Origin: JAHEFU01 sp041395205 | GTDB taxonomy: Bacteria > 4484-113 > JAFGCY01 | Assembly: GCA_041395205.1 (NCBI GenBank) | Contig: JAWLAZ010000001.1 | Coordinates: forward strand, 1-64,000 | DNA: 64,000 nt | Reading direction: 5' to 3' | Shown here: one piece after another, positions 17,095 to 24,850 of the stretch | Numbering within the stretch: the stretch's first letter is position 1 | Layout: each line of letters begins with the position of its first letter | The notes under the pieces: model-generated | What the model saw: the letters and a program-made list of their open reading frames with translations, nothing else | Databases searched by the model: none | What the model was told of the DNA's origin: nothing | Translations under genes and position numbers: made by a program

Positions 17095-17856
17095 GTGTCT
17101 GGTCATAATAAGTGGAGTTCCATCAAGCACCGCAAGGGCGCGCAGGATGCCAAGCGCGGTGCGATCTTCAACAAGATCATCCGCGAGCTGGTGGTCGCGG
17201 CCAAGGAAGGCGGAGCTGACCCCGCAGTGAACTTCTCACTCAGTGCCGCCATTGAAAAGTCCAAGGCCGCCAACATGCCGAAGGACACCATGGAGCGCGC
17301 CATCAAGCGCGGAGCCGGCGGCAGCGACGGTGAGAACTACGAGCGCATCAGCTACGAGGGCCGTGGCCCGGCGGGGACGGCGATGATCGTGCATACCCTG
17401 ACCGACAACAAGAACCGTACCGTGGCCGATCTGCGCAACATCTTCAAGAAGGGCGGCGGCGAGCTCGGCACGGATGGCAGCGTGGCCTGGATGTTCGAGC
17501 GCAAGGGCGTGATCAACCTCGAGAACGGCGGCTTCTCCGAGGATGAGCTGATCGAGGACTGCCTCGAGGCCGGTGCCGAGGCCTACAAGGTCGACGGTGA
17601 CGTGATCGAGGTGACCTGCGAGGTGGACGATCTGGAGGCTGCCAAGCAGTGGTTCCGCGACAACGGCAAGTACAGGATGCAGTCCAGTTCGGTGGCGATG
17701 GTCGCCAAGGACAGCGTGGACATCACCGATGCCTCATCCGGCAAGCAGGTCTTCCGCCTGCTGGAACTGCTGGATGACAATGACGACGTGCAGATGGTGT
17801 TCAGCAACTGGAGCATGAGCGACGAACTGATGGAGCAGATCGCCAGCGAGGGCTAG
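17095..17856 (+). CDS. yebC: YebC/PmpR family protein
   Basis: This 253-aa protein starts at GTG 17095, with GAGAGG upstream and the family's N-terminal signature MSGHNKWSSIKHRKGAQDAK. The length and the acidic C-terminal domain match YebC/TACO1. Family members are annotated as transcriptional regulators, and recent work links them to easing ribosome stalling at proline runs. The protein acts in the cytoplasm. It is convergent with meaB, and both stop codons sit in the same CTAG tetranucleotide (17853-17856). Confidence 0.95.
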   Translation: MSGHNKWSSIKHRKGAQDAKRGAIFNKIIRELVVAAKEGGADPAVNFSLSAAIEKSKAANMPKDTMERAIKRGAGGSDGENYERISYEGRGPAGTAMIVHTLTDNKNRTVADLRNIFKKGGGELGTDGSVAWMFERKGVINLENGGFSEDELIEDCLEAGAEAYKVDGDVIEVTCEVDDLEAAKQWFRDNGKYRMQSSSVAMVAKDSVDITDASSGKQVFRLLELLDDNDDVQMVFSNWSMSDELMEQIASEG

Positions 17857-18776
17857 TCCCTGGCCAGCTGCCCGGCCAGCGCGCGCCGCAGTCTGGCAAC
17901 GGCATCCCAGCGGCTGCAGCTGCCGCTGAGCACCTCTCCGGCGAGAGCAGTCAGCAGCTCGCGCAGTTCCCCGTCCATGAGCGCCCCCACGCTGCTGCGC
18001 AGCGTGAACTCCAGTTCGCGCTGCATGCGGCGCTGGCGCGCGGGATGTTCCTGCGGCAGCGTGGCCAGCCACTGGCCGTGGGCTTCCATCGCATCCACCA
18101 GGGCCGCAGCACCCTGGCCGCTGCTGGCCACCATGCTGAGCGCAGGCCGCTGCCAGCCCTGGGCGGCAGCTGGCTCCATTGCCAGCGAGAACTCGATTTC
18201 CTTCAGCAGGGTCTCAGCCCCGGGCCGGTCGGCCTTGTTGACAACGAAGATGTCGCCGAGCTCGAGGATCCCGGCCTTGATCAGCTGGATCCCGTCCCCG
18301 CCCTCCGGCGAGAACAGCGCGACCACCGTATCCGCCAGGCTGACGACGTCGTAGCCGGTCTGGCCCACGCCGACGGTCTCAATCAGGATGCGGGTGTAGC
18401 CCGCGCTTTCCAGCACGCCGGCGATCACGCTGGCCTGGGGCGTGATCCCGCCGAGACTGCCGCGCGAGCCGATGCTGCGGATGAACACCCCCTCGTCATC
18501 CTGCTGCGGGGCCAGGCGCAGACGGTCGCCGAGCAGGGCTCCGCCACTGAAGGGACTGGTCGGGTCCACGGCGATTACGCCCACGCGTTCCCCGCGCTCC
18601 CGCAGTTCGCCGATCACGGCATGCAGGAGCGTGGACTTGCCGACACCGGGGCTGCCGGTGAATCCGATGCGCTGCAGCGGACCGGGTGCCGGGGGCAGGT
18701 TGGCAAGCGTCTCCTGCAGGAGCCGGGGGCTGCGCTCCAGCCGGCTCAGCAGGCGGGCCAGCTCACGCTGTCCCAT
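17853..18776 (-). CDS. meaB: MeaB/ArgK-type P-loop GTPase
   Basis: I chose ATG 18776, which lies 7 nt after the stop of the upstream gene; longer forms would add a Thr/Ser-rich stretch inside that gene. The 307-aa protein has a Walker A GSPGVGKST (41-49), a downstream DPTSP segment, the ETVGVGQ switch region and an NKAD base-recognition motif. MeaB is a G-protein chaperone that loads and protects adenosylcobalamin-dependent methylmalonyl-CoA mutase. No mutase gene is in the window, so the partner is inferred from the family only. It is the last gene of the tmk operon on the minus strand. Confidence 0.9.
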   Translation of the reverse strand: MGQRELARLLSRLERSPRLLQETLANLPPAPGPLQRIGFTGSPGVGKSTLLHAVIGELRERGERVGVIAVDPTSPFSGGALLGDRLRLAPQQDDEGVFIRSIGSRGSLGGITPQASVIAGVLESAGYTRILIETVGVGQTGYDVVSLADTVVALFSPEGGDGIQLIKAGILELGDIFVVNKADRPGAETLLKEIEFSLAMEPAAAQGWQRPALSMVASSGQGAAALVDAMEAHGQWLATLPQEHPARQRRMQRELEFTLRSSVGALMDGELRELLTALAGEVLSGSCSRWDAVARLRRALAGQLARD

Positions 18777-18783
18777 GCGGGGA

Positions 18784-20034
18784 TCAGCGCTGCTGGGCAC
18801 AGCTGTAGTGGTAGACGCACTGGTCGCCGTCGTCACTGACGTAGATGTCGTTGCCATCCGGCGAGATCGTGATCGCCCGCGGCGTGTTCAGGTCACCGGC
18901 TCCGAAACTGCCGATGCGGTTGAAGCGGTCGTCGAGGATCGCCACCTCGCGGCGCGAGCTGTCAAGGATGTAGACCTGGCCGTCGTGGTCGTCAATTGCC
19001 ACATCCAGCGGCACGGCAAAGCGCAGCTCGCCGTTGCGATTCACGCCGGGCAGGGTCAGCACCAGGCTGTGGCGGCGCGTCATGTCCCGGCCGGTGGCGT
19101 CATAGATCTGGATGCGGGCATTGCCGCTGTCGCAGATCACGAGCTTCTCGAAACCGAAGTCCATGCCACCCACGCGGGAGTATTCTCCCGGAGCCTGGCT
19201 GACGCTCTGGTACTGCGCCATCATCGAGTTGTAGCGGCGGTGGCCGAAGTAACTTTCCCGGACCCTGAGGATGTCCGTGTACTGGGTGGCGGGCGTCGGC
19301 ACTCCCATCTTCCAGTCCGCCGGGTTGGCACCATCTCGCTTGCCCCAGTAGAGTGCATTGCCCTCGGGTTCACTGAGCACGACCTGGTCCGCTTCGGCAC
19401 CGATGTATTCAGGCCAGATGATCGTTTCGGCCGGGAAGCGCCCGATGCTGCCGTCATTGCCGAACCACAGCAGCGAGGGCTTGCGATGGTCCCCGCGCCT
19501 GTCACCCGTGCGCAGCATGTCCGCCATGTACCAGCCATCCGGGGTGATTGCCACATCCGTCGCCTGGAAGATCCCCCGGTACTTTTCCGCGAACAGTGGA
19601 CCGAGGACATCATTGAAGCGTGGGATCTGGCGCGTGACCATACTGTTCTCGAGGTAGAACTCGATGTCAGTGGGCAGTACCTCGCGGATCGGGATTCCCA
19701 CACCGATGTTGCGCAGGTGCCGGCCCTCCCGGTTGAAGACCTGGATGCGGCTGATCCCGCTGTCGCAGACGAAGAGCTCATCCTCTCCGGCACTCAGCCC
19801 CGCAATCTCTAGGAAACCACCGTCATTGAACTGCTTCAGCCAGGGGTTGTCCTCATCCGGATTGAGAATCTCGGCGGGACCCCCGAAGCTGCCGGCAAGC
19901 GACCAGTCGACACGTGCGTGCGCCGGCAGATCCCGCCGCGGCGGATTGATCACACGGTCAACGGGCTGCATTCCCGCGCGCAGGAGCAGGAGCACAACCG
20001 CGATGACGAGCAAGCTGACTGCCAGATTCCTCAT
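18784..20034 (-). CDS. NHL-repeat beta-propeller protein with N-terminal membrane anchor
   Basis: This 416-aa protein begins with a hydrophobic segment (residues 4-21) that could be a signal peptide or anchor. Repeats of the NHL type follow: ELFVCDSGISRIQVFNREG, then LVICDSGNARIQIYDATG, then VYILDSSRREVAILDDRFN, and a final DIYVSDDGDQCVYHY. These form a six-bladed propeller in known structures, usually for protein or ligand binding. Its ATG overlaps the stop of the LmeA-like gene by 4 bp (ATGA), so the two are translationally coupled. It lies upstream of meaB. The target is unknown. Confidence 0.8.
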   Translation of the reverse strand: MRNLAVSLLVIAVVLLLLRAGMQPVDRVINPPRRDLPAHARVDWSLAGSFGGPAEILNPDEDNPWLKQFNDGGFLEIAGLSAGEDELFVCDSGISRIQVFNREGRHLRNIGVGIPIREVLPTDIEFYLENSMVTRQIPRFNDVLGPLFAEKYRGIFQATDVAITPDGWYMADMLRTGDRRGDHRKPSLLWFGNDGSIGRFPAETIIWPEYIGAEADQVVLSEPEGNALYWGKRDGANPADWKMGVPTPATQYTDILRVRESYFGHRRYNSMMAQYQSVSQAPGEYSRVGGMDFGFEKLVICDSGNARIQIYDATGRDMTRRHSLVLTLPGVNRNGELRFAVPLDVAIDDHDGQVYILDSSRREVAILDDRFNRIGSFGAGDLNTPRAITISPDGNDIYVSDDGDQCVYHYSCAQQR

Positions 20035-20732
20035 GCGCTGCCGTCCACGATTATATGTCCCTCCCCGTAGCTGATCTCCTCGATCTGCAGCTGGAACTCG
20101 TAGCCGAGCTGGGCTTTTGCCCGTTCGATGTCCTTCTTCGATCGTGCGGCAAAGGCCTTGAGATCGTAGACGGGGTTGACTTCCTTCTCGATCAGGGCAT
20201 TCAGACCGGCGGGCATGCGCATCCCGGAGAGCTGGCTCTGGTCAATGTGGAACACCAGCTGGCTGCCATTCTCCACGCCCAGTGTGCCGCGCACGCTGTA
20301 GGGGATGCTCAGGGCCAGCAGCTGGTGGTTGCCACTGAGAGTCAGGCCCTGCTTGTCAATGCTGATTGTTGCATCGCTGAGCTTCTCAACATGGCTCTGC
20401 AGGGCATCCGTGAGGTCAGTTTCCCGGATGCGGGCACTGAAGCCCAGGCTGTCCATCGTGATCCGGCCCTGCCTGTCATGGTGCAGGCGCTCGACCTCCA
20501 CTGCGGCTGAGTCGATCAGCAGCGGCTCCAGGGTCAGATCGTCAAAGCTGAAGCTGATCCCATCGATCTGCTGCATGCTGCAGCCCTGGCAGGCCACCTG
20601 GACTTCCTCCATCGGCACGGGCTTCTTCTGTTCAACCGCCTCCGTCAGCAGCTGCGCGAAGGTTTCATCATCGGCCCCGCTGCCGAACAGACCGGCTAAT
20701 GTCACGAGCAGGAGCGCGATCAGGTCAGCCAT
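20031..20732 (-). CDS. LmeA-like (DUF2993) secreted lipid-binding protein
   Basis: This 233-aa protein has an N-terminal hydrophobic signal (residues 2-18). Its body of amphipathic strands resembles DUF2993/LmeA proteins, which bind phospholipid in the envelope. Visible features are the repeated small/hydrophobic strand pattern (ISFSFDDLTLEPLLIDSAAV, GLTLSGNHQLLALSIP) and a CQGC pair near residue 49 that could form a disulphide. The start codon lies 13 bp inside tmk and the stop overlaps the NHL gene by 4 bp. The family call is moderate; role unknown. Confidence 0.6.
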   Translation of the reverse strand: MADLIALLLVTLAGLFGSGADDETFAQLLTEAVEQKKPVPMEEVQVACQGCSMQQIDGISFSFDDLTLEPLLIDSAAVEVERLHHDRQGRITMDSLGFSARIRETDLTDALQSHVEKLSDATISIDKQGLTLSGNHQLLALSIPYSVRGTLGVENGSQLVFHIDQSQLSGMRMPAGLNALIEKEVNPVYDLKAFAARSKKDIERAKAQLGYEFQLQIEEISYGEGHIIVDGSA

Positions 20733-21388
20733 CCGTTCCTCTTCAGCATGTCCAGCACAGCGAGATTGACATTGGCATGCACGGCATCGATGGGCTGGCT
20801 GGCATCCAGCTTCAGGAACCTTTCAGGTTCTTCCGTCATGATCATCTGGAAAATTTCGTGCACCATACGAAAATACTCAAGATCTCTCATCTCTATATGA
20901 TCCAGCTCAGTGGATTCCTCCTCACCGCCACCCGCGGCCGGTTTCCCCGCACCTTCACGGCGCACGAGCGCTTCCCCGGGTTCCAGCGCCAGCCAGATCG
21001 TGATATCCGGCAGCAGTCCACCCGTGGCAATCCGGTTGAGCTGGCGGATCGTATCCATGGGAATCACCCTAAGCGCACCCTGGTAGGCCAGGCTGCTGTC
21101 AGCGAAGCGATCGAGGATCACGATCCCGCCCCGCTCCAGAGCAGGACGGATGCGGGTCTCAACCAGTTCGGCACGGGCCGTCTCAAAGGCCAGCAGCTCG
21201 GCCAGCGCGGATTCAATGCAACCGCGCTTGATCAGGGAACGCAGCTCCTCGCCGGCGAGCGTGCCGCCCGGTTCGCGCAGACACTGCACGGTGAAGTCCC
21301 TGGCGGTGAGTGCCTCACGCAGGAGTTCCACCTGTGTGCTCTTGCCCACGCCATCAAGGCCCTCGAAGCTGATCAGTCTGCCCTGCAA
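20720..21388 (-). CDS. tmk: Thymidylate kinase
   Basis: This 222-aa enzyme phosphorylates dTMP to dTDP. The P-loop FEGLDGVGKST lies at residues 8-18, the DR(F/Y) motif appears as LDRFADSSLAYQG, and LREPGG matches the substrate-binding loop. The start is TTG 21388, which places the P-loop at the usual distance. No Shine-Dalgarno site is seen, but TAAACT ends 7 nt upstream, so the transcript may be leaderless. The LID region carries a Gly/Glu-rich insertion near residues 142-160. First gene of the tmk / LmeA-like / NHL / meaB operon. Confidence 0.93.
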   Translation of the reverse strand: MQGRLISFEGLDGVGKSTQVELLREALTARDFTVQCLREPGGTLAGEELRSLIKRGCIESALAELLAFETARAELVETRIRPALERGGIVILDRFADSSLAYQGALRVIPMDTIRQLNRIATGGLLPDITIWLALEPGEALVRREGAGKPAAGGGEEESTELDHIEMRDLEYFRMVHEIFQMIMTEEPERFLKLDASQPIDAVHANVNLAVLDMLKRNGWLT

Positions 21389-21479
21389 CCGACTGAGTTT
21401 ACCCGCAGCCTGCTTTGTCCCGTGATGTCCCGGCTGATTGAGCGATAATTGAAGCGTTTCGGCGGAATCGGCGGTATGC

Positions 21480-21498
21480 TGATAATGTCATATCATTA
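21480..21498 (+). promoter_or_regulatory. Candidate Zur/Fur-family operator for znuACB
   Basis: TGATAATGTCATATCATTA has dyad symmetry (TGATA/TATCA and AATG/CATT) and resembles Fur-superfamily boxes built on TGATAAT. It overlaps a possible -10 (GATAAT) 48-66 bp upstream of znuA, the place expected for zinc-dependent repression. No zur gene is in the window. Confidence 0.6.
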
Positions 21499-21545
21499 GA
21501 CAGCGCAGGCGGTATGCGCTAAGGTTGATTGAGGGGCCATACACC

Positions 21546-22502
21546 TTGAGTACCAAGGTCATCATAGTTTCTTCACTGCTTGTCATCCTGGCGATGGCTG
21601 CGTTCGGCTACCTGCATTACGAGCGTGAACGCCTGATCGCAGAGGAACTTGGTCCAGCATGCGTCTCCACGAGTCAGCCCTGCTATGTGGCGACGATCGC
21701 CCCGCTCGCGGCAATCCTCAATGAGCTGACCGTCGGCCGGGCGGAAGTGGTGACGATGCTGCCGGCGGGAGCCTCGCCGCATACCTATGAACCCCGCCCC
21801 AGCGACCTGCGCGGCGTGATGCATGCCAGCGGCTTCTTCTACGTGGACGAGCGGCTCGATGGCTGGGCGGCGGATCTGCCCGCAAAGCAGAAGGTGCATG
21901 TGCTGGAACTCGTGCCGGATGACTGCCTGCTGCACCTGGAAACGGACTGCTGCCCGAAGGAACACGAGTCCAGGGGCCACAAGCACCACGACCCGGTGGT
22001 GGACCCCCACTTCTGGCTCGATCCCTGCGTCGTACGCAATACCGTGCCGGAGCTGGTCAAGGTTCTGGCTGAGCTGGATCCGCATGGTGCGGAGATCTAC
22101 GCCGCCAACGCCGAGGAATTCAGCAGGCACCTGACGGAAATGGACCGGGAAGTGCACGATCTGATCGACCCGATCCGCGGCAGCCGTGTGGCCACCACGC
22201 ATCCGAGCTTCCAGTACCTCTGCAAGCAGTACGGCCTGGAAGTCGCGCTGGTGGTGACGGACAGCCCCGGCAAGGAACCCTCCCCGCGGCAGATGGAGAA
22301 CCTCTCCCGCGAGGCGAAGGAACTGGGTGTCAAGGCCATCTACAGCGAACCGCAGATTCCCCAGAATGCCGCCCGGATGCTCAGCGAAGCCAGCGGGCTG
22401 CCGCTCTACGAGCTGGATCCGGTGGGCGGCTGCGCAGAACGCTGCAGTTATGATGAGCTGATCCTATATAATGCGCAGGTACTGGCGGCCAGTCTGAAAT
22501 AG
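21546..22502 (+). CDS. znuA: Zinc ABC transporter substrate-binding protein
   Basis: I chose TTG 21546 because GAGGGG lies 9 nt upstream; an in-frame TTG at 21525 has no proper spacing. The 318-aa protein has an N-terminal signal anchor (residues ~4-22). Conserved ligand positions appear as GASPHTYEP, DPHFWLDP and TTHPSFQYL, typical of cluster 9 (ZnuA/TroA) metal binders. A short His-rich loop (HESRGHKHHD) suggests zinc. It delivers Zn(II) to ZnuB/ZnuC. Four cysteines form two nearby pairs (DCLLHLETDCC, GGCAERC), which is unusual. First gene of the znu operon. Confidence 0.9.
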   Translation: MSTKVIIVSSLLVILAMAAFGYLHYERERLIAEELGPACVSTSQPCYVATIAPLAAILNELTVGRAEVVTMLPAGASPHTYEPRPSDLRGVMHASGFFYVDERLDGWAADLPAKQKVHVLELVPDDCLLHLETDCCPKEHESRGHKHHDPVVDPHFWLDPCVVRNTVPELVKVLAELDPHGAEIYAANAEEFSRHLTEMDREVHDLIDPIRGSRVATTHPSFQYLCKQYGLEVALVVTDSPGKEPSPRQMENLSREAKELGVKAIYSEPQIPQNAARMLSEASGLPLYELDPVGGCAERCSYDELILYNAQVLAASLK

Positions 22503-22520
22503 GCCGCCGGGTGGACACCC

Positions 22521-23261
22521 GTGCTCAAGGTTGATTCCCTCACAGTGCGCTACGGCAAGCTGACCGCGCTCGATGGTCTGAGCTTCGCGCTGCAGGGCGG
22601 CGAATTCCTGGCGGTGGTGGGACCAAACGGCAGCGGCAAATCGACCCTGCTGAAATGCCTGCTGGGCCTGGCACCCTTCAGCGAGGGCAGCATCAGCCTG
22701 CTTGGGCACAGCCCCGAAAGCCTGCCGAGCGAGCGCATCGGCTACGTCCCGCAAGCCAAGACGCTTGACCTGAGCTTTCCCGCATCTTCCTGCGAACTCG
22801 TAGCCAGCGGACTGCGGCGCAGCTGGCCCTGGAAAATCGGCGGCAGGGAGCATGAGCGGGCCGAGCAGGCCCTGCGCCAGGTCGGGATCGGCCATCTCTC
22901 GCACCGATCGCTGGCGGCACTGAGCGGCGGTGAGCTGCAGCGGGTCTACCTGGCCCGGGCCCTGGCACGTGAACCGGAGCTGCTGGTGCTGGATGAACCG
23001 GCGACGGGCATCGATGCCAGCGCCGAGCAGGGGATGTATGACATCCTCGACCGCGTCAACCGCGAGCAGGGCGTGACGATCATCATGGTCACGCATGACT
23101 GGCTGGCGGCACGGCACCACTGCAGCCACGGCCTGCTGCTCAAGAGCCGGCTGATCGCCTTCGGTCCGAGCCGTGAGGCGCTCTGCGATGCCAACATGGC
23201 AACGGCCTTCGGGCATGAGGGCCACCGCCACATGGCGGAGCCGGGGGACGGCCATGCCTGA
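22521..23261 (+). CDS. znuC: Zinc ABC transporter ATP-binding protein
   Basis: This 246-aa ATPase has Walker A GPNGSGKST (residues ~34-42), Q-loop YVPQAKTLD, signature LSGGELQRV, Walker B LLVLDEP and the switch His in MVTHDW. It starts at GTG 22521 with GGGTGG 8 nt upstream. It powers zinc import with ZnuB. Spacing to znuA is 18 bp, and the end overlaps znuB by 8 bp. Confidence 0.93.
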   Translation: MLKVDSLTVRYGKLTALDGLSFALQGGEFLAVVGPNGSGKSTLLKCLLGLAPFSEGSISLLGHSPESLPSERIGYVPQAKTLDLSFPASSCELVASGLRRSWPWKIGGREHERAEQALRQVGIGHLSHRSLAALSGGELQRVYLARALAREPELLVLDEPATGIDASAEQGMYDILDRVNREQGVTIIMVTHDWLAARHHCSHGLLLKSRLIAFGPSREALCDANMATAFGHEGHRHMAEPGDGHA

Positions 23262-24072
23262 AATGATCCTGATCTTCATGCGGATCGTGGCCTGCGGCAT
23301 GCTCGTGGGCTTCAGCGCCAGCTACTTCGGGGCCTTCGTGGTGCAGCGCGGGATGAGCTTCCTTGGCAACGGCCTGGCGCATGCGGCCTTCGGCGGCGTG
23401 GCGCTCGGGATCCTGCTCGGGCTGGAGCCGCTGTATGTGGCCCTGCCCTTCACGGTGCTCGCCGCCCTCGGCATCAACTGGCTGAAGGAGCATACGCGCC
23501 TCGCCGCCGACAGCGTGATCGGGCTGTTCTTCGCATTGTCAATGGCGCTCGGGATCATCTTCCTCTCACGGGCCCCGCAGTACAGCCAGGATGCGATGAC
23601 CTACCTGTTCGGCAGCCTGATCAGCGTGGGGATGGGCAACCACGACCTGTGGGTCAGCCTCGGGCTGGCGGCGCTGACGATTGCCAGCTTCCCGCTCTGG
23701 ACCCGCTGGGCCTACTCCACCTTCGACCGCGAGAGTGCGCGGATCGACGGCCAGCAGGTGCGCCGCGAGGATTACCTGCTGAGCGTGCTGATCGCAGTGA
23801 ACGTGGTGGTGGCCGCCAAGCTCGTGGGGATCGTGCTGCTCTCGGCCTTCCTCGTGATCCCGGCGGCGGCGGCACGCCTGATCTCCGCGAGCTTCAGCAT
23901 GATGACAACGCTCTCCGTGGTGATCGGGGTGTTCAGCGTGGCACTGGGCTTCGTTGTCAGCTACCAGGCCGACCTGCCGAGCGGCGCCTGCGTGGTGCTG
24001 ACGCAGATCCTCGTGTTCGGGCTGCTGTTCCTGCTCAACAAACGGGGAATCAGATGGCCTCGGGAAATGTAG
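23254..24072 (+). CDS. znuB: Zinc ABC transporter permease
   Basis: I chose ATG 23254, 8 bp inside znuC with GGGGGACG upstream; longer forms lie in the znuC frame region. The 272-aa protein has about eight membrane segments of the ABC-3 family, with the typical RGMSFLGNGLAHAAFGGVALG stretch early and VGIVLLSAFLVIPAAAARLI late. It forms the channel for zinc uptake. Last gene of the operon, followed by heptamer repeats. Confidence 0.92.
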   Translation: MPEMILIFMRIVACGMLVGFSASYFGAFVVQRGMSFLGNGLAHAAFGGVALGILLGLEPLYVALPFTVLAALGINWLKEHTRLAADSVIGLFFALSMALGIIFLSRAPQYSQDAMTYLFGSLISVGMGNHDLWVSLGLAALTIASFPLWTRWAYSTFDRESARIDGQQVRREDYLLSVLIAVNVVVAAKLVGIVLLSAFLVIPAAAARLISASFSMMTTLSVVIGVFSVALGFVVSYQADLPSGACVVLTQILVFGLLFLLNKRGIRWPREM

Positions 24073-24083
24073 GAAGAGTGGGG

Positions 24084-24146
24084 AGTAGGCAGTTGGCAGT
24101 AGGCAGTAGGCAGTAGGCAGTTGGCAGTAGGCAGTTGGCAGTTGGC
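24084..24146 (+). repeat. Heptanucleotide array, nine units (AGTWGGC)
   Basis: Nine units of AGTAGGC or AGTTGGC in perfect phase. It faces the four-helix-bundle gene; a reverse-complement array of the same length lies on the other side. Confidence 0.9.
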
Positions 24147-24184
24147 AGGAAGTTAAACTTCAGGATCGCCTGCACTGCTTCAGT

Positions 24185-24571
24185 CTAGCCTGCAGGAAAA
24201 TTTGAATGTCCCGGGGTCAGATTTCGCCTAATGCTGTGCAGCATCCTGGAAACTTCATCCAGCAGTTCAAGTGCATCCTGCATGTTGTCATCTGAATCCA
24301 GAAATCCCAGTTCCTTGCTGAGCAACAGGAGAGTTTCAACTTCCCTGGCTGAGCCTAAGGCCATTGAAATGAAATGTGCATAATCACGGGGGGTTGATCG
24401 TCCATTACCCTCTGCGATATTGGCGGGAATGGATACGCAGGCTCTGCGCAGCTGGGATGACATGCCATATGTCTCTTCCTTGGGGAATCCACGCGTCATG
24501 ACGTAGATTCTCCTCGAAAGTTCCATTCCTTTTTGCCAAACGATCAAATCCTTGAAATTCCTTACAGTCAT
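24185..24571 (-). CDS. Four-helix-bundle protein (S23/Avd-like family)
   Basis: This 128-aa protein matches the S23/four-helix-bundle family: FKDLIVWQKGMELSRRIYVM at the start, the signature SSQLRRACVSIPANIAEG in the middle, and a final helix LLDEVSRMLHSIRR. ATG 24571 has GGAGG 6 nt upstream. Members occur inside 23S rRNA intervening sequences, as accessory Avd proteins of diversity-generating retroelements, and often alone in chromosomes. The molecular role of stand-alone copies is not settled. No reverse transcriptase or rRNA is present here. The gene is flanked by inverted heptamer arrays, which suggests a mobile or repeat-linked cassette. Its upstream gap (24572-24702) is AT-rich and has no other gene. 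Confidence 0.88.
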   Translation of the reverse strand: MTVRNFKDLIVWQKGMELSRRIYVMTRGFPKEETYGMSSQLRRACVSIPANIAEGNGRSTPRDYAHFISMALGSAREVETLLLLSKELGFLDSDDNMQDALELLDEVSRMLHSIRRNLTPGHSNFPAG

Positions 24572-24702
24572 TTAACCTCCATAATCATTTGTATAGTAAC
24601 ATAAATTTACTAAATAGCAATTATTAATCATGTGTATGCAATTTAACGGCTGATGAGTAATGCTTTTCCGAACGTCCTGAGATTCACTGCCAACCCACTG
24701 AT

Positions 24703-24765
24703 GACTGCCTACTGCCTACTGCTTACTGCCAACTGCCGACTGCCTACTGCCGACTGCCAACTGCC
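24703..24765 (-). repeat. Heptanucleotide array, nine units, inverted relative to 24084-24146
   Basis: Nine units such as GACTGCC, TACTGCC and AACTGCC, with one TACTGCT. Read on the minus strand they are GGCAGTA, GGCAGTT and GGCAGTC, the same repeat as the left array in opposite orientation. Confidence 0.9.
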
Positions 24766-24850
24766 TTCCACAACCCTGCTAACATGAAGCGACGGACGGC
24801 GTGCGCCTGCGCGCGCGGCCCGCACAATCATGCAATACAGGGAGACTGAT

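Noticed and set aside
24185..24571. Diversity-generating retroelement (Avd with reverse transcriptase)
   Set aside because: No reverse transcriptase, template repeat or variable repeat is found near the four-helix-bundle gene.
24084..24765. CRISPR array
   Set aside because: The repeats are contiguous heptamers without spacers, and no cas genes are present.
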